NCBI GenBank assembly: GCA_958496175.1
Contig: OY292275.1
Location: forward strand, 43,725,701 to 43,789,700
Reading direction: 5' to 3'
Length of the DNA: 64,000 nt
Origin: Sisyra terminalis
Lineage: Eukaryota; Arthropoda; Insecta; Neuroptera; Sisyridae
How positions within the stretch are numbered: the first letter of the stretch is position 1; each line of letters begins with the position of its first letter. Under the pieces are notes generated by a model. It had not been told where the DNA came from. It did not search any database and saw only the letters and a program-made list of their open reading frames with translations. Below, piece after piece: positions 12,113 through 24,170 of the stretch. The translations under genes were made by a program, and so were the position numbers.

Positions 12113-15100
12113 ATGAATGACAAAATGCAAATTGTTGGTATCCTCGTCGGGTTATTGTTGTGTGTGAATGTTATCTGGGCACAGCAGCGAACCTATAACG
12201 AACCAGATTCTTCGGCATGTTGTGAGGAGTATTGTTATGGTCATGATTACAATCCTTACATTTATTTTGCCTCGAAAACTGCCTACGAATTTGTCCATGG
12301 AAAAAATTCAAGACAACACATTGTTCCTCGTAAGTATTTAATTGATGTTCCAACCAACTTGTTGAAAGAGTTGTAATGAATATTAATCCATAAACCTTAT
12401 AAAAAGTATTGTAAAACACAAATCTTTAAAAACAGTAATCGAATTTTTGGTAAGAATTGTGTGATTAGCCTTGTGGGATATAAGACTATTATATATTTTT
12501 TTAAAAGTTTGCTAAATATCAATTTACAACCACAAGTCCCATAAGCCACCCGATTACAAAAGATGATCAAAATTTATAATAAGCACTAACATATTTATAA
12601 ATTTGGATGGATCATAATTGATTCATGGTTAAAAACCTTTATGAACAATAAGATCCCGCTTAACACAATGTGTACGTTCCAATAAGCTCCATTAATGCAT
12701 TGATTTTTACTACTTTAACCATTCTAAAATAAACTAGTAGCTACCCGTGAAATATTCATATCCAACACTAACATAAGTGAAAAATTATAAAAATTGAAAA
12801 ATGACCAAAGCCTCCTGGTTAACTCTGGTTTAGCTAATAACCACTATAACAGAAATTATGGATCAGTTTATAAAAAATGATTTCAATTTTTGTTAGAAGT
12901 CTAAAGGTAAGATTAAGTGTAATTGATGCGGTTGTGATCTTGACAAATTCTTGCTAAACGAAAATACAAACGATAATTTCGTCAATTTAGACAAATATTG
13001 ATCCACAATTTCTATTATAGTGATTAATGGCTAAATCAGAGTTAGCTAATTCCCGAGTCGCATGAAGCCTCGACCTTTTTTCATTTTTTATTATTTATCA
13101 CTATTGTTAATATTTGCCTGTTGTGAATATGCCACGGGTAGCTACTAGTTTTTGATAATGGTCAAAGCAATGAAAACCAATGCATTGAATATACATATAT
13201 TCTATCTACATCGAATATGGGGATGTAAATTTTTATGTGACTCATGGAGTTATGATGAATTTCCAAAGTGGCCCACAAAGTCATTTGGTTTGGCCACCCT
13301 TGTGTTACACTATTTTTTAAAAAACCGGTTAAGAGTTCTTTTTGCTCTTCATCTTCAGATACGATAGCTTCATCATCTTTGTGAATTTCTACTAATTCTT
13401 TGAAATCGTCATTGGAAGATTTTCACTTGCTGTAACTTACAATACTTTATCAATATCTTGCGCATTTATATTCAACCGTGGTTGATCAACTAGCTTGAAA
13501 GTTTTTTCGAAATCTATAATGGGTTTTCTAATGTCTGAAATACAATTTCAAACATTTCTTAACCACCTCATTCTAGGAAAGATGGATGTTATCTACAGTA
13601 TACAGCAGTGGTTTTTAACCTTGTTGGAAGTACTAACCCCTACTAGTTGCATTTGTTCATTCATCGAAAACTTTTTAGTTGAAAAAATAAAATATGATTT
13701 TTTTTCAAATTCAAATCACAGGTATATAAATATATAAATCATATGAGTCGGAAGTGTGTTTTGATTTACGCCGAACCTGCGAGACTGACTCATCTGATCT
13801 TCTGGGGTTCGATTGAACTCAGGTTAAGAACCACTGGTTTATAGCATCCATAGTATTATAGCTTTTCCAAAAATCTCTAATAAATTATTTGACTTCTCTA
13901 TCGGTTTTATCAATCAGTTGTTGAAATGTATGCCGGTCGCTGGAATAAATAATCTTTAAAATTTGATATTACCCTTTGATCTATTGGTTAGATTAACGAA
14001 ATTGTATTTATCGACAGAAAAACGATTAATGATAAAACAGCATTAAGCGGGGTCTTACTATATGCCTCTTTTACTGAACATAATAGTACATTCACTAAAA
14101 AATTGTAGAAAATTTCTGTCAAAGAATTTCTGTTAATTTTTTTAGCTTTTTTCTTAAAATTTTCTAAAGAATCTTATATGTAGATACCATAGTTTGTTTT
14201 ATGGAATATTCATTACAATTCTCAAATTATTGTAGTTAAAAATTAATTTCTTCTGAAAACTTTTCTTGCCTTTACTAAGATAATTACGGAAAAACATACT
14301 ACCAAGGTAAGTAATCCATGTTGTTGTAGCAGTGTAGATATGGCAAGCATTCCTCTTATCGTTTTCTAGAAATTTTGCGAGCACCGGACGTAATTATGTT
14401 GAAATAATTTATTTTGATTGTTCGCAATCTTTATTAGCGTTCCTAACAGTCATTAATTGTTTTTTTCTTGATGAAGACAAAAAAAATCTTTGTTCGTAGG
14501 AGGAAAAACTGTTCCAAGTTGTTAAAATAACATCACGAATAAATATTTATTGGGATCTGAATCATCATCGTGTCTAATTCAATCGGTCTATTTTGTGAAA
14601 TAAACTTGATATTTTACACTCAAGTAACACATATTTTGAATTGGAAAGAATCAAAGATTAATTGGCGTAGATCATAATCAAATCGTTAATGACGTGAGAT
14701 GTTAATGGATTGAAATTTTAATTTGTTTGCCTTTGAATGTCTGCATTTTACATCCACTGCGAATAGGGTTGCCAATTGTACAATAATATATTACTGATAA
14801 TTCTTTACTATATTTCAATTTTCTGTAATAATTATGTCAAAAAGAGTTATAAAAGGTAAACATATACGGATTCATACTTTTTCAACATGGAAACAAAACT
14901 TTCCATTGATTTAAGTACACTAATTCTCTTTTTACACGAACTTTCTTTGCACGAATTTGATTTAACACAAGATGAAAAATAAAATATTATACGAATTGTT
15001 TTGTTTTAACACAAATTTTTGTATAAGCATGAGATAAATTTTTAAGCTAACTCGGACAAGAATTTTTATACCTAATTTCCTTTTTAAAAATTATTTACGC

Positions 15101-18100
15101 GATTTTTTTTGGGAACGTATATGTCGTGTAAAAAGAGAATAAAGTAAAAGAAATTGAAATAAACTCAGTAATTAATTTACTTTTTGTAACTACGATTATT
15201 TTCTCCCATTTTTATTTTAGCGCCACTTCGGCGTTTACTAACAAAAACTTTAGTAAGTAGCATTTTATGGAAGCATATAAAAATAGTTGGATCAATGTAT
15301 TCATTTTAGTAGACTAATGGTTAAAATTGGCACTTTAATATTGATTTGGATCAACAACATGGGATAATTCAAAATATTTACTTTATCGTTGTCTAACGTT
15401 TGGAAATAGGGATTTTTAATTGCGTTTTAATATAAACAAATTGTGTAGTACTAATTTACATTTTATATGGTTGAATTTTTTCCTTGAAGTTTTTCTTTTG
15501 GTTTTCTTTCTTTTTCCATTAGCGTTCCCCTTGGGACATCATTTCTTCTTTCTAATTTAAAATGTTCATAAATATTAATATTTATACCCTTTAACTTAGG
15601 GTCCAATATGATTTTATGGAGGGTCAGATTTAAAATTTTTATTTCCACAGCGGATTAAATAAAACCAAAGGAAACGTTCAATATTAAAGCAGTAGCGATT
15701 ATTATACATAGATGGTTTAAAATTTCAAAAGTTCGCGAGTCGCATATTGCTGCTTTAATTTAACAACTTTAAGGGACGGTATTTCCACATCTAGATCTAG
15801 ATCATCTAGTGCCATTTATCTTCTAAACAATATTTTATTCGGGGGATAAAGAAAATATGCTTATTTTCACCTAAGAATAGCTAATTGTACTTTAATATAT
15901 TTTAGAGATATTTCTTTACTATATTTCAATTTTCTGTAATAATTATGTTATAAAAGTATTATAAAACGTTAACAGGGTAAACATATATGGATCCATACTT
16001 TTTCAATATGGAAACAAATCTGTCCATTGATGTGTAGGAATTATCTGACAGATATATTCCTATCTATTAAACAACTATCTGAAGAATATGGTCTACCTAT
16101 CCATGAGGGAAAATACCGGCCCTTAGTGTAGATTGAATTGGGAATTGCTGCTTATTCCAAAATTCTCTTATTTTTTTCCCCTAATATGTAAAAAATCAAG
16201 ATAAAACTAATTCAACTGCAAGAAAAAATAAATAATGCCACCCGACCTCATAACAGCTAACCAATTTTTAAAATATTGTTGCAAATTTTCTGTTTCCATT
16301 TTCCAGGTATTTTTATTTCATGAGACAAATACATATAATTATTGTAAACTGGTACCGTAATAAAGTATCGATACAAGAGATGCAAAAAATATTTTTAACT
16401 TTATTTATTTTTATTACAGTCCAAAAATATGTAGGTACTTTTTTGTAAATCTTAAAAATAAATTTATAGGTACTCAGTGGTTTTTCCTCTGAACTAAGTC
16501 AAACAATTTTTTATCCACTTAATTTATTTTGGGAAAGAAGACTAAAAAAACTTTAAGTTTTTTTTTTTTAATAAAACCAATATATTTTACTTTTTTATAT
16601 ATTTCACACTTTATAAAAGAAGCCATTTTTTACTATTGTTGATAGTAACATCAATGATGAAAATGGTTCAAATAGCTAAGGAGATGGTGAGAAATCAACG
16701 ACCTATCTTATCATAATATTACATATTTCACTTAAGGGCAATTGAAATCGATTTTAAGAGCTTTATAATTGGATTCTATAAATACGAAGAACGTTACTTT
16801 TTATTCATAACATAAAGAATGAACCGCCGAAAAAATTATCAGCGCCAGATGTCTAATTTTTATGCTGCCCAAATGTTCCCGTTCCATTTTTTTTATTGTA
16901 AATTAGGACAATGTAACAATGAATTCGTTTGAAGGTTTCATTCCTGGAATAAATCCAACTGAAAATGATGATTCGTTGAAAGAAATATCCTACCTGGATA
17001 CAAGATATATCCACAATATGTATTATGATAAATTACGGAATGTGTTTTACCGTCTTGAAAAGGTGCGTGTTCCTACTTTTCACTTTTGTAAATTCTTTCA
17101 TATACTTTAATGACCGAAACCGGTTTTGATGGTTCGCTGTTTTATTGTGATGATGGAAATTTGATTTAGGCAGGATATTTGTTTAAAAAAAGAATGAAAG
17201 CAATTATTCATTGTGAGGCATTGTTATTGAGTGGATGAAGAATTGAATTTGGATTCAATTTGCAAGACAAATTGGGGCACGTGGCATATGCTTATGATTT
17301 TGCAAAAGAAGATTATTGGTATTGATGCAATTTAATTTATGCGGCATGTGCGACATATTTGTATGGCGCAAATTGAGTTGGATTGCGAACGTAAGAATCT
17401 TATTTATGGTATTGAGGATGTCCAAGGGCAATGGCTTTTTTTTCGTAATTTCTTCAAATTTTTTTAATTAATGTGTTAAATATAATATACCGATAGTCTG
17501 TATGTTCGATATTTTGTTCGACAGTGAATATTTTCATATTGGTTTTCCTGTGTCTTAAATGTTTATGATATTTTATATTTCACATGAGTTCTGATGTAAA
17601 CTTAGTTCTGATATTCATAGGGTTCATAGGTAGGTAAATATAAGAAAAATAATGAGGTCATTTACAAAAATTTAATCAAATTACCAAATAGTTATCGTTA
17701 ACTTCTTGTTTCAAAAACAATATGTAGATATGCCATACGCATGTTCATTAATTTATGGGAATGTTTTCAAACAGGTTATTTTATAACTACGTTAAAATTT
17801 CTATTTACCAAATATTGCATATACAACAAACTACAAGTTTCCTAAAAAAAATCCACCAAAACCACTTTCTGTAGAATGATATTTTACACCTTTTTCGTCG
17901 CACAAATTCGCCGCATAAATGAAAATATGAATGAAAATTTAGATATATCATAGGTATTTGCTATAATTTAAGATGTTAAAACTATACAAAATACTTTGAA
18001 ATAAACAATTAACCCAGAAAATATCAATAGACAATATAAATATTTTTTTAATCGATAAAAGGCAGTATTAAAGTGAGGAAAACCCAATTTTTACTTTTGA

Positions 18101-21100
18101 AAAATTTATATTTTGGCAGAAAAAAAAACTAACTTAGATGAGCGAATGAGAGTCCGAAAACGATGGGTGCGCCTATAATGGGTTTTTTGTGACGTAACAG
18201 TCCATTTATTGAAACCAATGTATAAAAACAGATCATTGAACAGTATAAAAAAAATATAATTTAGAAGACTTTTCATATTTTCCGCTACGGAAAACTTTTT
18301 TATACCCTAAAAACAACTCTCAGTTTTTTTTTTGTCTAAGGAATAGAGGTTTATTGTGTTCAGTGTATGTACAATTAAGCTTTTCATTAATCATTTCAAT
18401 ACTAAGTCTTTTAATCCAAGTAAGAAAACTTTTTTTCCAAATGATCAAACTATAATTGCAATTTGAAGCACTATTCAGTGAATAATTCTCTAAAGATTGA
18501 AAATAAATTGATTAGACTGGAAAATGAAGAAAATTATTTTTATTTTTTAAAAAAATGTATCATTGTGTATAGATTTATAATAAGTTTTTAAGGAAAAGTT
18601 TAGTAAATAATAAGTAAATAATTTTCCGATAGTTAGAAAATATTGACTAAAGTGAAGAAAAAACCAAAGGACGAAAACGATGAAAAATCGTCCTCAAAAA
18701 TGCATTTTTACATCATAGGAGGGTACTCAGAAAAGAAAATGTTTTAATCTTCATTATGACTATTTAAAGCAGATTATCTCTCTACTTCTCTGCTCAGATG
18801 ACTAATTATAAAGTGATTTCTCAAAGGTAAATTAAAATATTGTTTCTTAAAAAAAAATACGAAGTATAATAAAATAGATATACCTGATCTCACTAAATTT
18901 CATATATTGTAATGGTAATTCATTAACATTTAGTTTAAACGATTTAAGCGACGTTACTATTTGTGCTTAAATACATTTGTCCCATGTGTCATAGGAAATC
19001 GTTAGTGAGGTTTTAAAATTTTGTGTCTTGTGACATCATTTTAATGTCGGGTCAATAGAAGCTTGTTTTAGAATAACGTTCTTTAAATGAATATTTCTTA
19101 AATTTTATCAGGTAAAGTTAAAAATTAACAGGTAAATTATGTTTTGATATTAGTTCAGAACAATTTTAAATTATTTTTAGAACATGTGCATTAGGTCTAT
19201 TTTGACTTTGTGTCTTTTTCCTAATCTAGCTAAATTTTTAAAATTTGCAATTTATTCTCCATTGGTATTTCTTTAACATAATCATGTTAAAGTGCTTCTT
19301 GTTATAAAAGTTGTAAGTTTACTAAATTTATTTTAACATTCTAGGGTTAAAAGTATTATGTTTTTTATCATTCTTTGTTTGATTAGGTTCGTTGATAAAA
19401 CTACCCTTACACGCAACGTTTTTATCGCTTTTTATTTCCGTCAACTTATGAAATTTATAGAGCGAAACAAAAGGGGTTTGTCTCATGAAAGTAATAAATA
19501 TTTATTCAAATTATTTAATACTTGATGAAGTATATATATTTCGGTTTTTATTTTTAAATTAAAAATAATTGTCTTTTCAGGCCAACCGCAGTGGCATTCT
19601 TAATTCTACCACTAACATCTTGCGTTCTAATTAATTAAATGAATTTGTCTTTACTATACAATTAATGTCTTTGCGATAAATTAAAGTCTGTTTTCAATTA
19701 TTCTCATTTTCAGAGAAAAGACACAACAGTGCAAATTTTATATAGAAAGTATGGGCGTTTATCATAGTATTTAACTGTGTTAATTAGAGGAAAAATAATG
19801 GGATAAAACTATTTAAATTTTTTTTAATTAGTTTTCAAGTGAAAAATAGTTAAAAATTCTTGTTTTTTTTTTTGAAAGTATGATTTTGATTTCGTGAAGA
19901 AATTCAAATGATCAGCTGCTGGCAAAAGCAATTATCGCCATCAATCTGCATATAATTGATGCACTTGTATTAGTTACATCATTTCTATTTTCAATTCGCA
20001 CAAAACTATGAAAATCCTTGACAAATTCATACCAAACTATTAAGTCTACGTCTTACTAGATACCGTCCGCGCGGATACCTTTTGAAAAAAGATTCGAACC
20101 AGATGTTGAACACTTGAATTAATTGACAATTAAATTCTTGGTTTGAAACTACATAGGAGTGTAATTAATACAGCATTAGATGAAAAAAATAATTTATTTA
20201 AATAACTAAACGATGATTTATTCTTTAAGATTGCCAACCGGTCCAGTTTTGGAGCCTCAATCGACACGGAGCTCGTCTACCCGGAGCGATTAGCATTGAC
20301 GATCTAAGCACTCAACTTCCGAAACTTAAACGTGAAATCATCAATAATTATGAGGTAATTATAACTTTGAAAAAATTATAAACAATTTTCCTATTAAAAA
20401 TCATCACCATTTCTCCATAGATTCGCAAAAGTTATCCGGATCGAGGTCGTCTGTGTCAAACAGATTTGGATAATCTCAAAGAATGGAATTGGAATGGAAA
20501 TATTACCAAAGAACACCGAAAATTCTTGACAGATCAGGGCAAAGATGATATTAAATACATTGCAAAACGATATCAAACTCGTTTTCCTAATTTGCTGGGA
20601 ATTCCATATAATGAGCGTGATTTTCATGTAATTATAATATATAATTACCTATTGTCATGGGCGGACTAAGGCCCTGGCAACCTAGGCTCGTGTCTAGGGC
20701 CCGTAAATTTTGGGACCCGAAAATTAGGTTTTTATATTTAATAGAAAAATAGGCCAGGAATTACAATGTTGCCTAGGATCCGCTTTGGCCTTAGTCCGCC
20801 ACTTATTATACAGGTTTTTGGTAGAATTAAAGCAAATTCCTTAAATGCCTAGTGCGCCTAGAACAGATATGTGGCTATTCCCTTATATATAGATGCTAGT
20901 GCATTGTCGGGGACCCGCAATGTTATCAACTATTTAACTTCAATAAGAGAGTCCTAAATATGATACCACAAAAATATGTATGTAAATTACAGGTTTTTAT
21001 TTAAAATAATTTTGATTACTGTTAAAACATATAATTAAAACAAACTGTGATTTAAATAAATTATCAAATTATATTTTTTCGCTGACTTTGAACAGTAATC

Positions 21101-22504
21101 ATTATAAACATACTGTTTACACAATATATAAAATATATTGATTAGTTTACTTCAATTTTATGAAATTTGTTCATAGTTAATATCTTTGTGGTTTGTGGAG
21201 GCTAAGAAATAGTAATTTAATTGAAACACTTATGGACCATAAATAAACAGTGGTACAATATGCTTGGTTAATAAGGAATTCTTTTTGATTCAAGAAGGGT
21301 TGGACAGTTGCATACATTACTTCTTCGTTGTATTTGATCTGATCCAAGTCTAATTATTCCTTTGAGAAAGGTTTCTTATTTCCTTTGTTTAACGTTCGAC
21401 AAATAATAAATTAAAATATAGCCTCAATGTCAATAATTAAAATTCTCTTAATATATTTTAGTTCTTCTATACCGATAAAGAACGTATTGAGAGCAGTTAT
21501 CGAGCTTTTATAAATGGTGTATTCGGAGGTAATGCTTATTTAGTTCGACGATCTGAAGGTCTTCAAAATCAAACCCTTGCTGTAAGTTACTAAAGAGAAA
21601 CTTAAAATAACTTTAATCTTATTACAAAATTATAAATTTTAGCCCAATGACAATTGTGAGTCACGCACCAAGTACTTAGAAGAACTCGATTCGGATGATT
21701 CTCAAGTCCATAAATTGCAACAAAGTCCTGAGTATCAGCAAATGGTTCAAAACGTTAGCATTCGTTTGGGTTTCAAATATACTTTGAATATAACCAGCAT
21801 TCAATTAATGTACGAAATGTGTCGAATGGACAAATCATGGAACGTGAAGCCTCCATCACCATGGTGTGGTGCCTTCACCAAGGAACAACTCCAGCTCTTG
21901 GAATACGAACGCGATATTGAATCTTACTATGATTCCGGTTATGGGTACCCCGATGCTGCGAAACTCGGCTGCGTTTACGTAAAAGAATTGCTTCGCTATT
22001 TCGAACAAGTTGCAAAAGATGACCAAAACGCCCCAAAAACTGTGGCATATTTCACAGACACAGATATGTTACAACTATTTTTAGTTGCATTGGACTTTCA
22101 AAAAGATTCCTTCCCTCTAGAAGCCGACAATTATCGATTAGCCAACAAACGACTTTGGCGAACTTCAAAAATTAGTCCTTACGCTGCAAATTTAGCCGTC
22201 GTTTTTTACAAGTAAAACTAACATATGTACTGTGATTTATTCTCTTAATAAAAATTATATTTTTAGATGTACCAATGACGAGAAAAACGTAATGTTTTTC
22301 TTGAATGAAAGTCCTGTTGAATACGAAGGATGTAAAGTAGGATTGTGCTCGTGGGAAAGTGTTTACTCTCGTCTGAAACCTATAGCTGATCAATGTTCGT
22401 TAGATTTTTGTTCAACTGCCGGTTCGTCGCAGAATGTTATTTCAATTGCATTAATTTCTACATTATTTATTGCAAGCATTGTTAAATATATTTCACAAAT
22501 TTAA
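12113..22504 (+). CDS. MINPP1: Multiple inositol polyphosphate phosphatase (MINPP1/Mipp), complete, 6 exons
   Basis: Histidine-phosphatase-clade enzyme that removes phosphates from inositol polyphosphates in the ER or at the cell surface. Exons 12113-12329, 20230-20354, 20421-20627, 21462-21581, 21643-22211 and 22267-22504 join in phase to 1476 nt, 491 aa. Residues 1-24 form a signal peptide ending near WAQ. CCEEYC and TKTAYEFV follow, and then the catalytic RHGARLP motif in exon 2. Exon 5 carries the family's SPWCGAF and GYGYPDA region. Where the family usually has the proton-donor HAE triplet, this protein reads FTDTDML. The last 25 residues are hydrophobic after a small-residue site (STAGSS), which suggests a GPI anchor rather than an ER-retention tail. 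The first intron is 7.9 kb. A splice acceptor at 12088-12089 implies a further upstream 5' UTR exon. Confidence 0.93.
12650..13195. mobile_element. Foldback element with arms near 190 bp in MINPP1 intron 1
   Basis: CAATGCATTG at about 12693 and 13180-13190 begins two inverted arms. Matching blocks include CTAGTAGCTACCCGTG, GTTAGCTAATTC-type words and GATCAATATTTG-type words, diverged but collinear for nearly 200 bp. Outer sequences AAGATCCCGCTTAA (12651) and, inverted, AAGACCCCGCTTAA (near 14055) suggest a larger, partly replaced element reaching about 14060. Confidence 0.5.
13264..13560 (-). pseudogene. Possible pogo/Tigger-like transposase C-terminal remnant
   Basis: Minus-strand translation in broken frames gives NIQDIDKVL, then DFKELVEIHKDDEAI and SEDEEQKELLTG. 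This acidic ending resembles Tigger-type transposase C-termini. The adjoining GGTGGCCAAACC at 13297-13312 resembles the terminal repeat of that group. Stops and frameshifts interrupt it. Confidence 0.3.
13606..13836. mobile_element. hAT-type MITE, 231 bp
   Basis: Inverted ends CAGTGGTTTTTAACC and CAGTGGTTCTTAACC, the common insect hAT terminus, enclose 231 bp without coding capacity. Flanking octamers GTATACAG and GTTTATAG agree at 6 of 8 positions, fitting an old 8-bp target duplication. Confidence 0.65.
14776..16034 (+). repeat. Pair of ~145-bp direct repeats 1.1 kb apart
   Basis: About 14776-14920 and 15886-16034 share TTTACTATATTTCAATTT, CTGTAATAATTATGT and GTAAACATATA followed by GGAT and CATACTTTTTCAA. 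Identity is high apart from small indels. They could be short terminal repeats of an element or independent copies of one repeat; the sequence between contains no ORF. Confidence 0.5.
14923..15139. mobile_element. Tc1/mariner-type MITE
   Basis: Perfect 17-bp inverted ends ATTCTCTTTTTACACGA and TCGTGTAAAAAGAGAAT with TA on the left and TA overlapping the right border. It has no ORF. It lies between the two copies of the direct repeat noted at 14776 and 15886. Confidence 0.6.
16919..19638 (+). pseudogene. Nested exon series with three in-frame TGA codons, unknown protein
   Basis: Lies inside MINPP1 intron 1 on the same strand. Exon 16919-17062 starts with ATG and ends in a good GTGCGT donor at phase 0. 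Exon 17170-17390 has a good acceptor and a GTAAGA donor. Its single long frame reads GYLFKKRMKAIIHCEALLLSG, stop, FGFNLQDKLGHVAYAYDFAK onward to DYWY, stop, CNLIYAACATYLYGAN, stop, VGLR. All three stops are TGA, at 17236, 17323 and 17374. A possible last exon, 19581-19638, completes the phase and encodes a hydrophobic end before TAA; it is weaker. I do not recognise the family with confidence. Either a recently disabled gene in which Trp TGG became TGA, or a gene using recoded TGA. Confidence 0.4.
17400..19575. other. Intronic sequence, nothing recognised
   Basis: AT-rich sequence inside MINPP1 intron 1. No exon, repeat pair or element terminus could be supported here. Confidence 0.5.
20660..20800. 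mobile_element. Foldback MITE in MINPP1 intron 3
   Basis: Perfect 14-bp inverted ends GGCGGACTAAGGCC and GGCCTTAGTCCGCC enclose a 141-bp element with an inner inverted CCTAGG motif. It is GC-richer than its surroundings and does not touch the exons at 20627 and 21462. Confidence 0.6.
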
Positions 22505-22628
22505 ATCAACCAAAACATAAATGTGTATGTGTACAAATTATTTTTATTTTTGAGTTCTGCAGAATTAAGGTTCTCATTAAGTACTGAACTGGAGTATGTA
22601 TATTTTTTAAATTGTATTATTTTATTTC

Positions 22629-22634
22629 AATAAA
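22629..22634 (+). other. Polyadenylation signal of MINPP1
   Basis: AATAAA lies 125 bases after the MINPP1 stop codon, the expected position for 3' end formation. Confidence 0.6.
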
Positions 22635-23100
22635 TGTTTTACATAGTACCATGTCAAGCTTTTTGCAATCACTCATTTATTTGAAACGCAAATCGCTATT
22701 ACTTAACTTCAGTATGTCTACAGATCAATGATATTATAAATTTAATATTTACGATATCTTAACTAAGCCCTTAAATTGGAACTTCAATATATATTGTTTA
22801 TGTATTTGATTGCTAAATTCTAAAGAAATTTTCGATATCTGAAGGATTTATTTTAATGCTTCTCTTTATAAAAAGTAAATATATAAAAGCGTGGGTTGCA
22901 AAAAGGGATCTTTCATTAAAAACCGCTTAGTAAGATTCGACTTGTGAATAAGAAAAATTACACTCTTCGCACTATACCTCCTGTACTTACTAGATTGAAG
23001 CAATTGTAACGCTCATTTATAAGCGTTTTATTTTTTATTGTGAATAACTAAAACCGACATCAAGTGCCATATTAAGCAAACGAATATTACTTCATTTTTA

Positions 23101-23280
23101 TTGTTATTTGCCATCGCTTTGTTAACTTCCATAATCTTTAGCGGCTCTAGGGTCAATAAAAATCCGTAAATCGAGATACATCGAAAATTTGTTCGAGATT
23201 CGAACCCAACATCTACCGGTTATGGAGCGGCCACTTGGGTCACTTTAACCGCTTTAACCCCTCGGGCAGCAGTAGGTTTT
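23101..23280 (-). mobile_element. tRNA-derived SINE, copy 2
   Basis: Read on the minus strand: AAAACCTACTGCTGCCCGAG with an A-box-like start, CCGCTCC, a clear B box GGGTTCGAATCTCG (23197-23210), the body ATCTCGATTTACGGATTTTT, and the tail AAAGCGATGGCAAATAACAA. It carries an extra AAAGCGGTTAAAGTGACC segment near the head. One of four copies in the window. Confidence 0.7.
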
Positions 23281-23329
23281 ATTTTTTAATTTACTTTTTT
23301 TTAATAGAATAAGGTGGGAAAAATCTTCT

Positions 23330-24170
23330 AAAAATACCAAGGAAGATGGATAATGTCGGATTCGCATAATACAGCGTCTACCGACTAAATCCCTCCCACC
23401 TTGCTGGTTACCAAATATTTAGGTTATAAACCAAGTGATGAGGAAGGTCCAGCAAAGGATTTGCAGGATACTGATTTCAGGGACGAGGCTAGAAAATTAA
23501 GGTATTTCAGGAAACTAGAAGGCTAGACTTTCTATAACGGTCGGTTGTTTTGCATTTGAAAGTTGCAAGAATGAACTGATTGTAGGGTTTTGATGGACAG
23601 ATATGGACTACCGCAGGTTTGTTGCGTACAGTCGGGTTAACTCGGGAATATAGAGGAGTTTGGTTTCCAGGAGGATTTGTTTGTTACGAACAAATCAGTC
23701 AAAGTTTAAAAATATATGTGCTGTTCAGTTTCTGGATCTTATTTGGGGTGGCGGAGCCCCAGATAGGAATGGCATAGGTGCAGATGCTTCTGATTATAGC
23801 ATTGAAGGCTCGTTACTTGGTGGACTGGAAAACCTTTGAATTATTAAAGGGCCTCAAACTGACAAAGGCACCAATAGCTTTGTTACGAGTAGCGGTTATT
23901 TATTTAATCCAGGTGAGACATCTGTCGAATATGACTTCGAGATATTTAGCGGAGTTTCTCCAGTTAATAATGTAGCCGTTTACGGTAAGTTTGGGAAGTG
24001 TACGGTTACGGCGAGAAAAAAAGATAACTTCGGATTTGGTTGGGTTGATGTTGAATTTTCATTTCCAGTTCTAATCGAGTACCATCGGAATAAACTTGTT
24101 GAGTTTGGAAGTACTTGATAAGTTTGATATATGTATCGATAGTTGATAATGGTGTCTAGCACCGATATAG
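23330..24170 (-). pseudogene. Decayed jockey-like LINE fragment
   Basis: Minus-strand pieces FNAIIRSICTYAIPIWGSA followed by TPNKIQKLN match the end of the reverse transcriptase region of jockey-type elements (the block with TYxxxLWGxA). Upstream on the same strand, SLFRWYSIRTGNEN lies in an expected order. Stops and frameshifts are frequent. The assignment rests on short motifs. Confidence 0.4.

Noticed and set aside
23197..23210. Perfect-looking tRNA B box as a tRNA gene
   Set aside because: The surrounding sequence does not fold as a cloverleaf and the same block is repeated as a SINE head.
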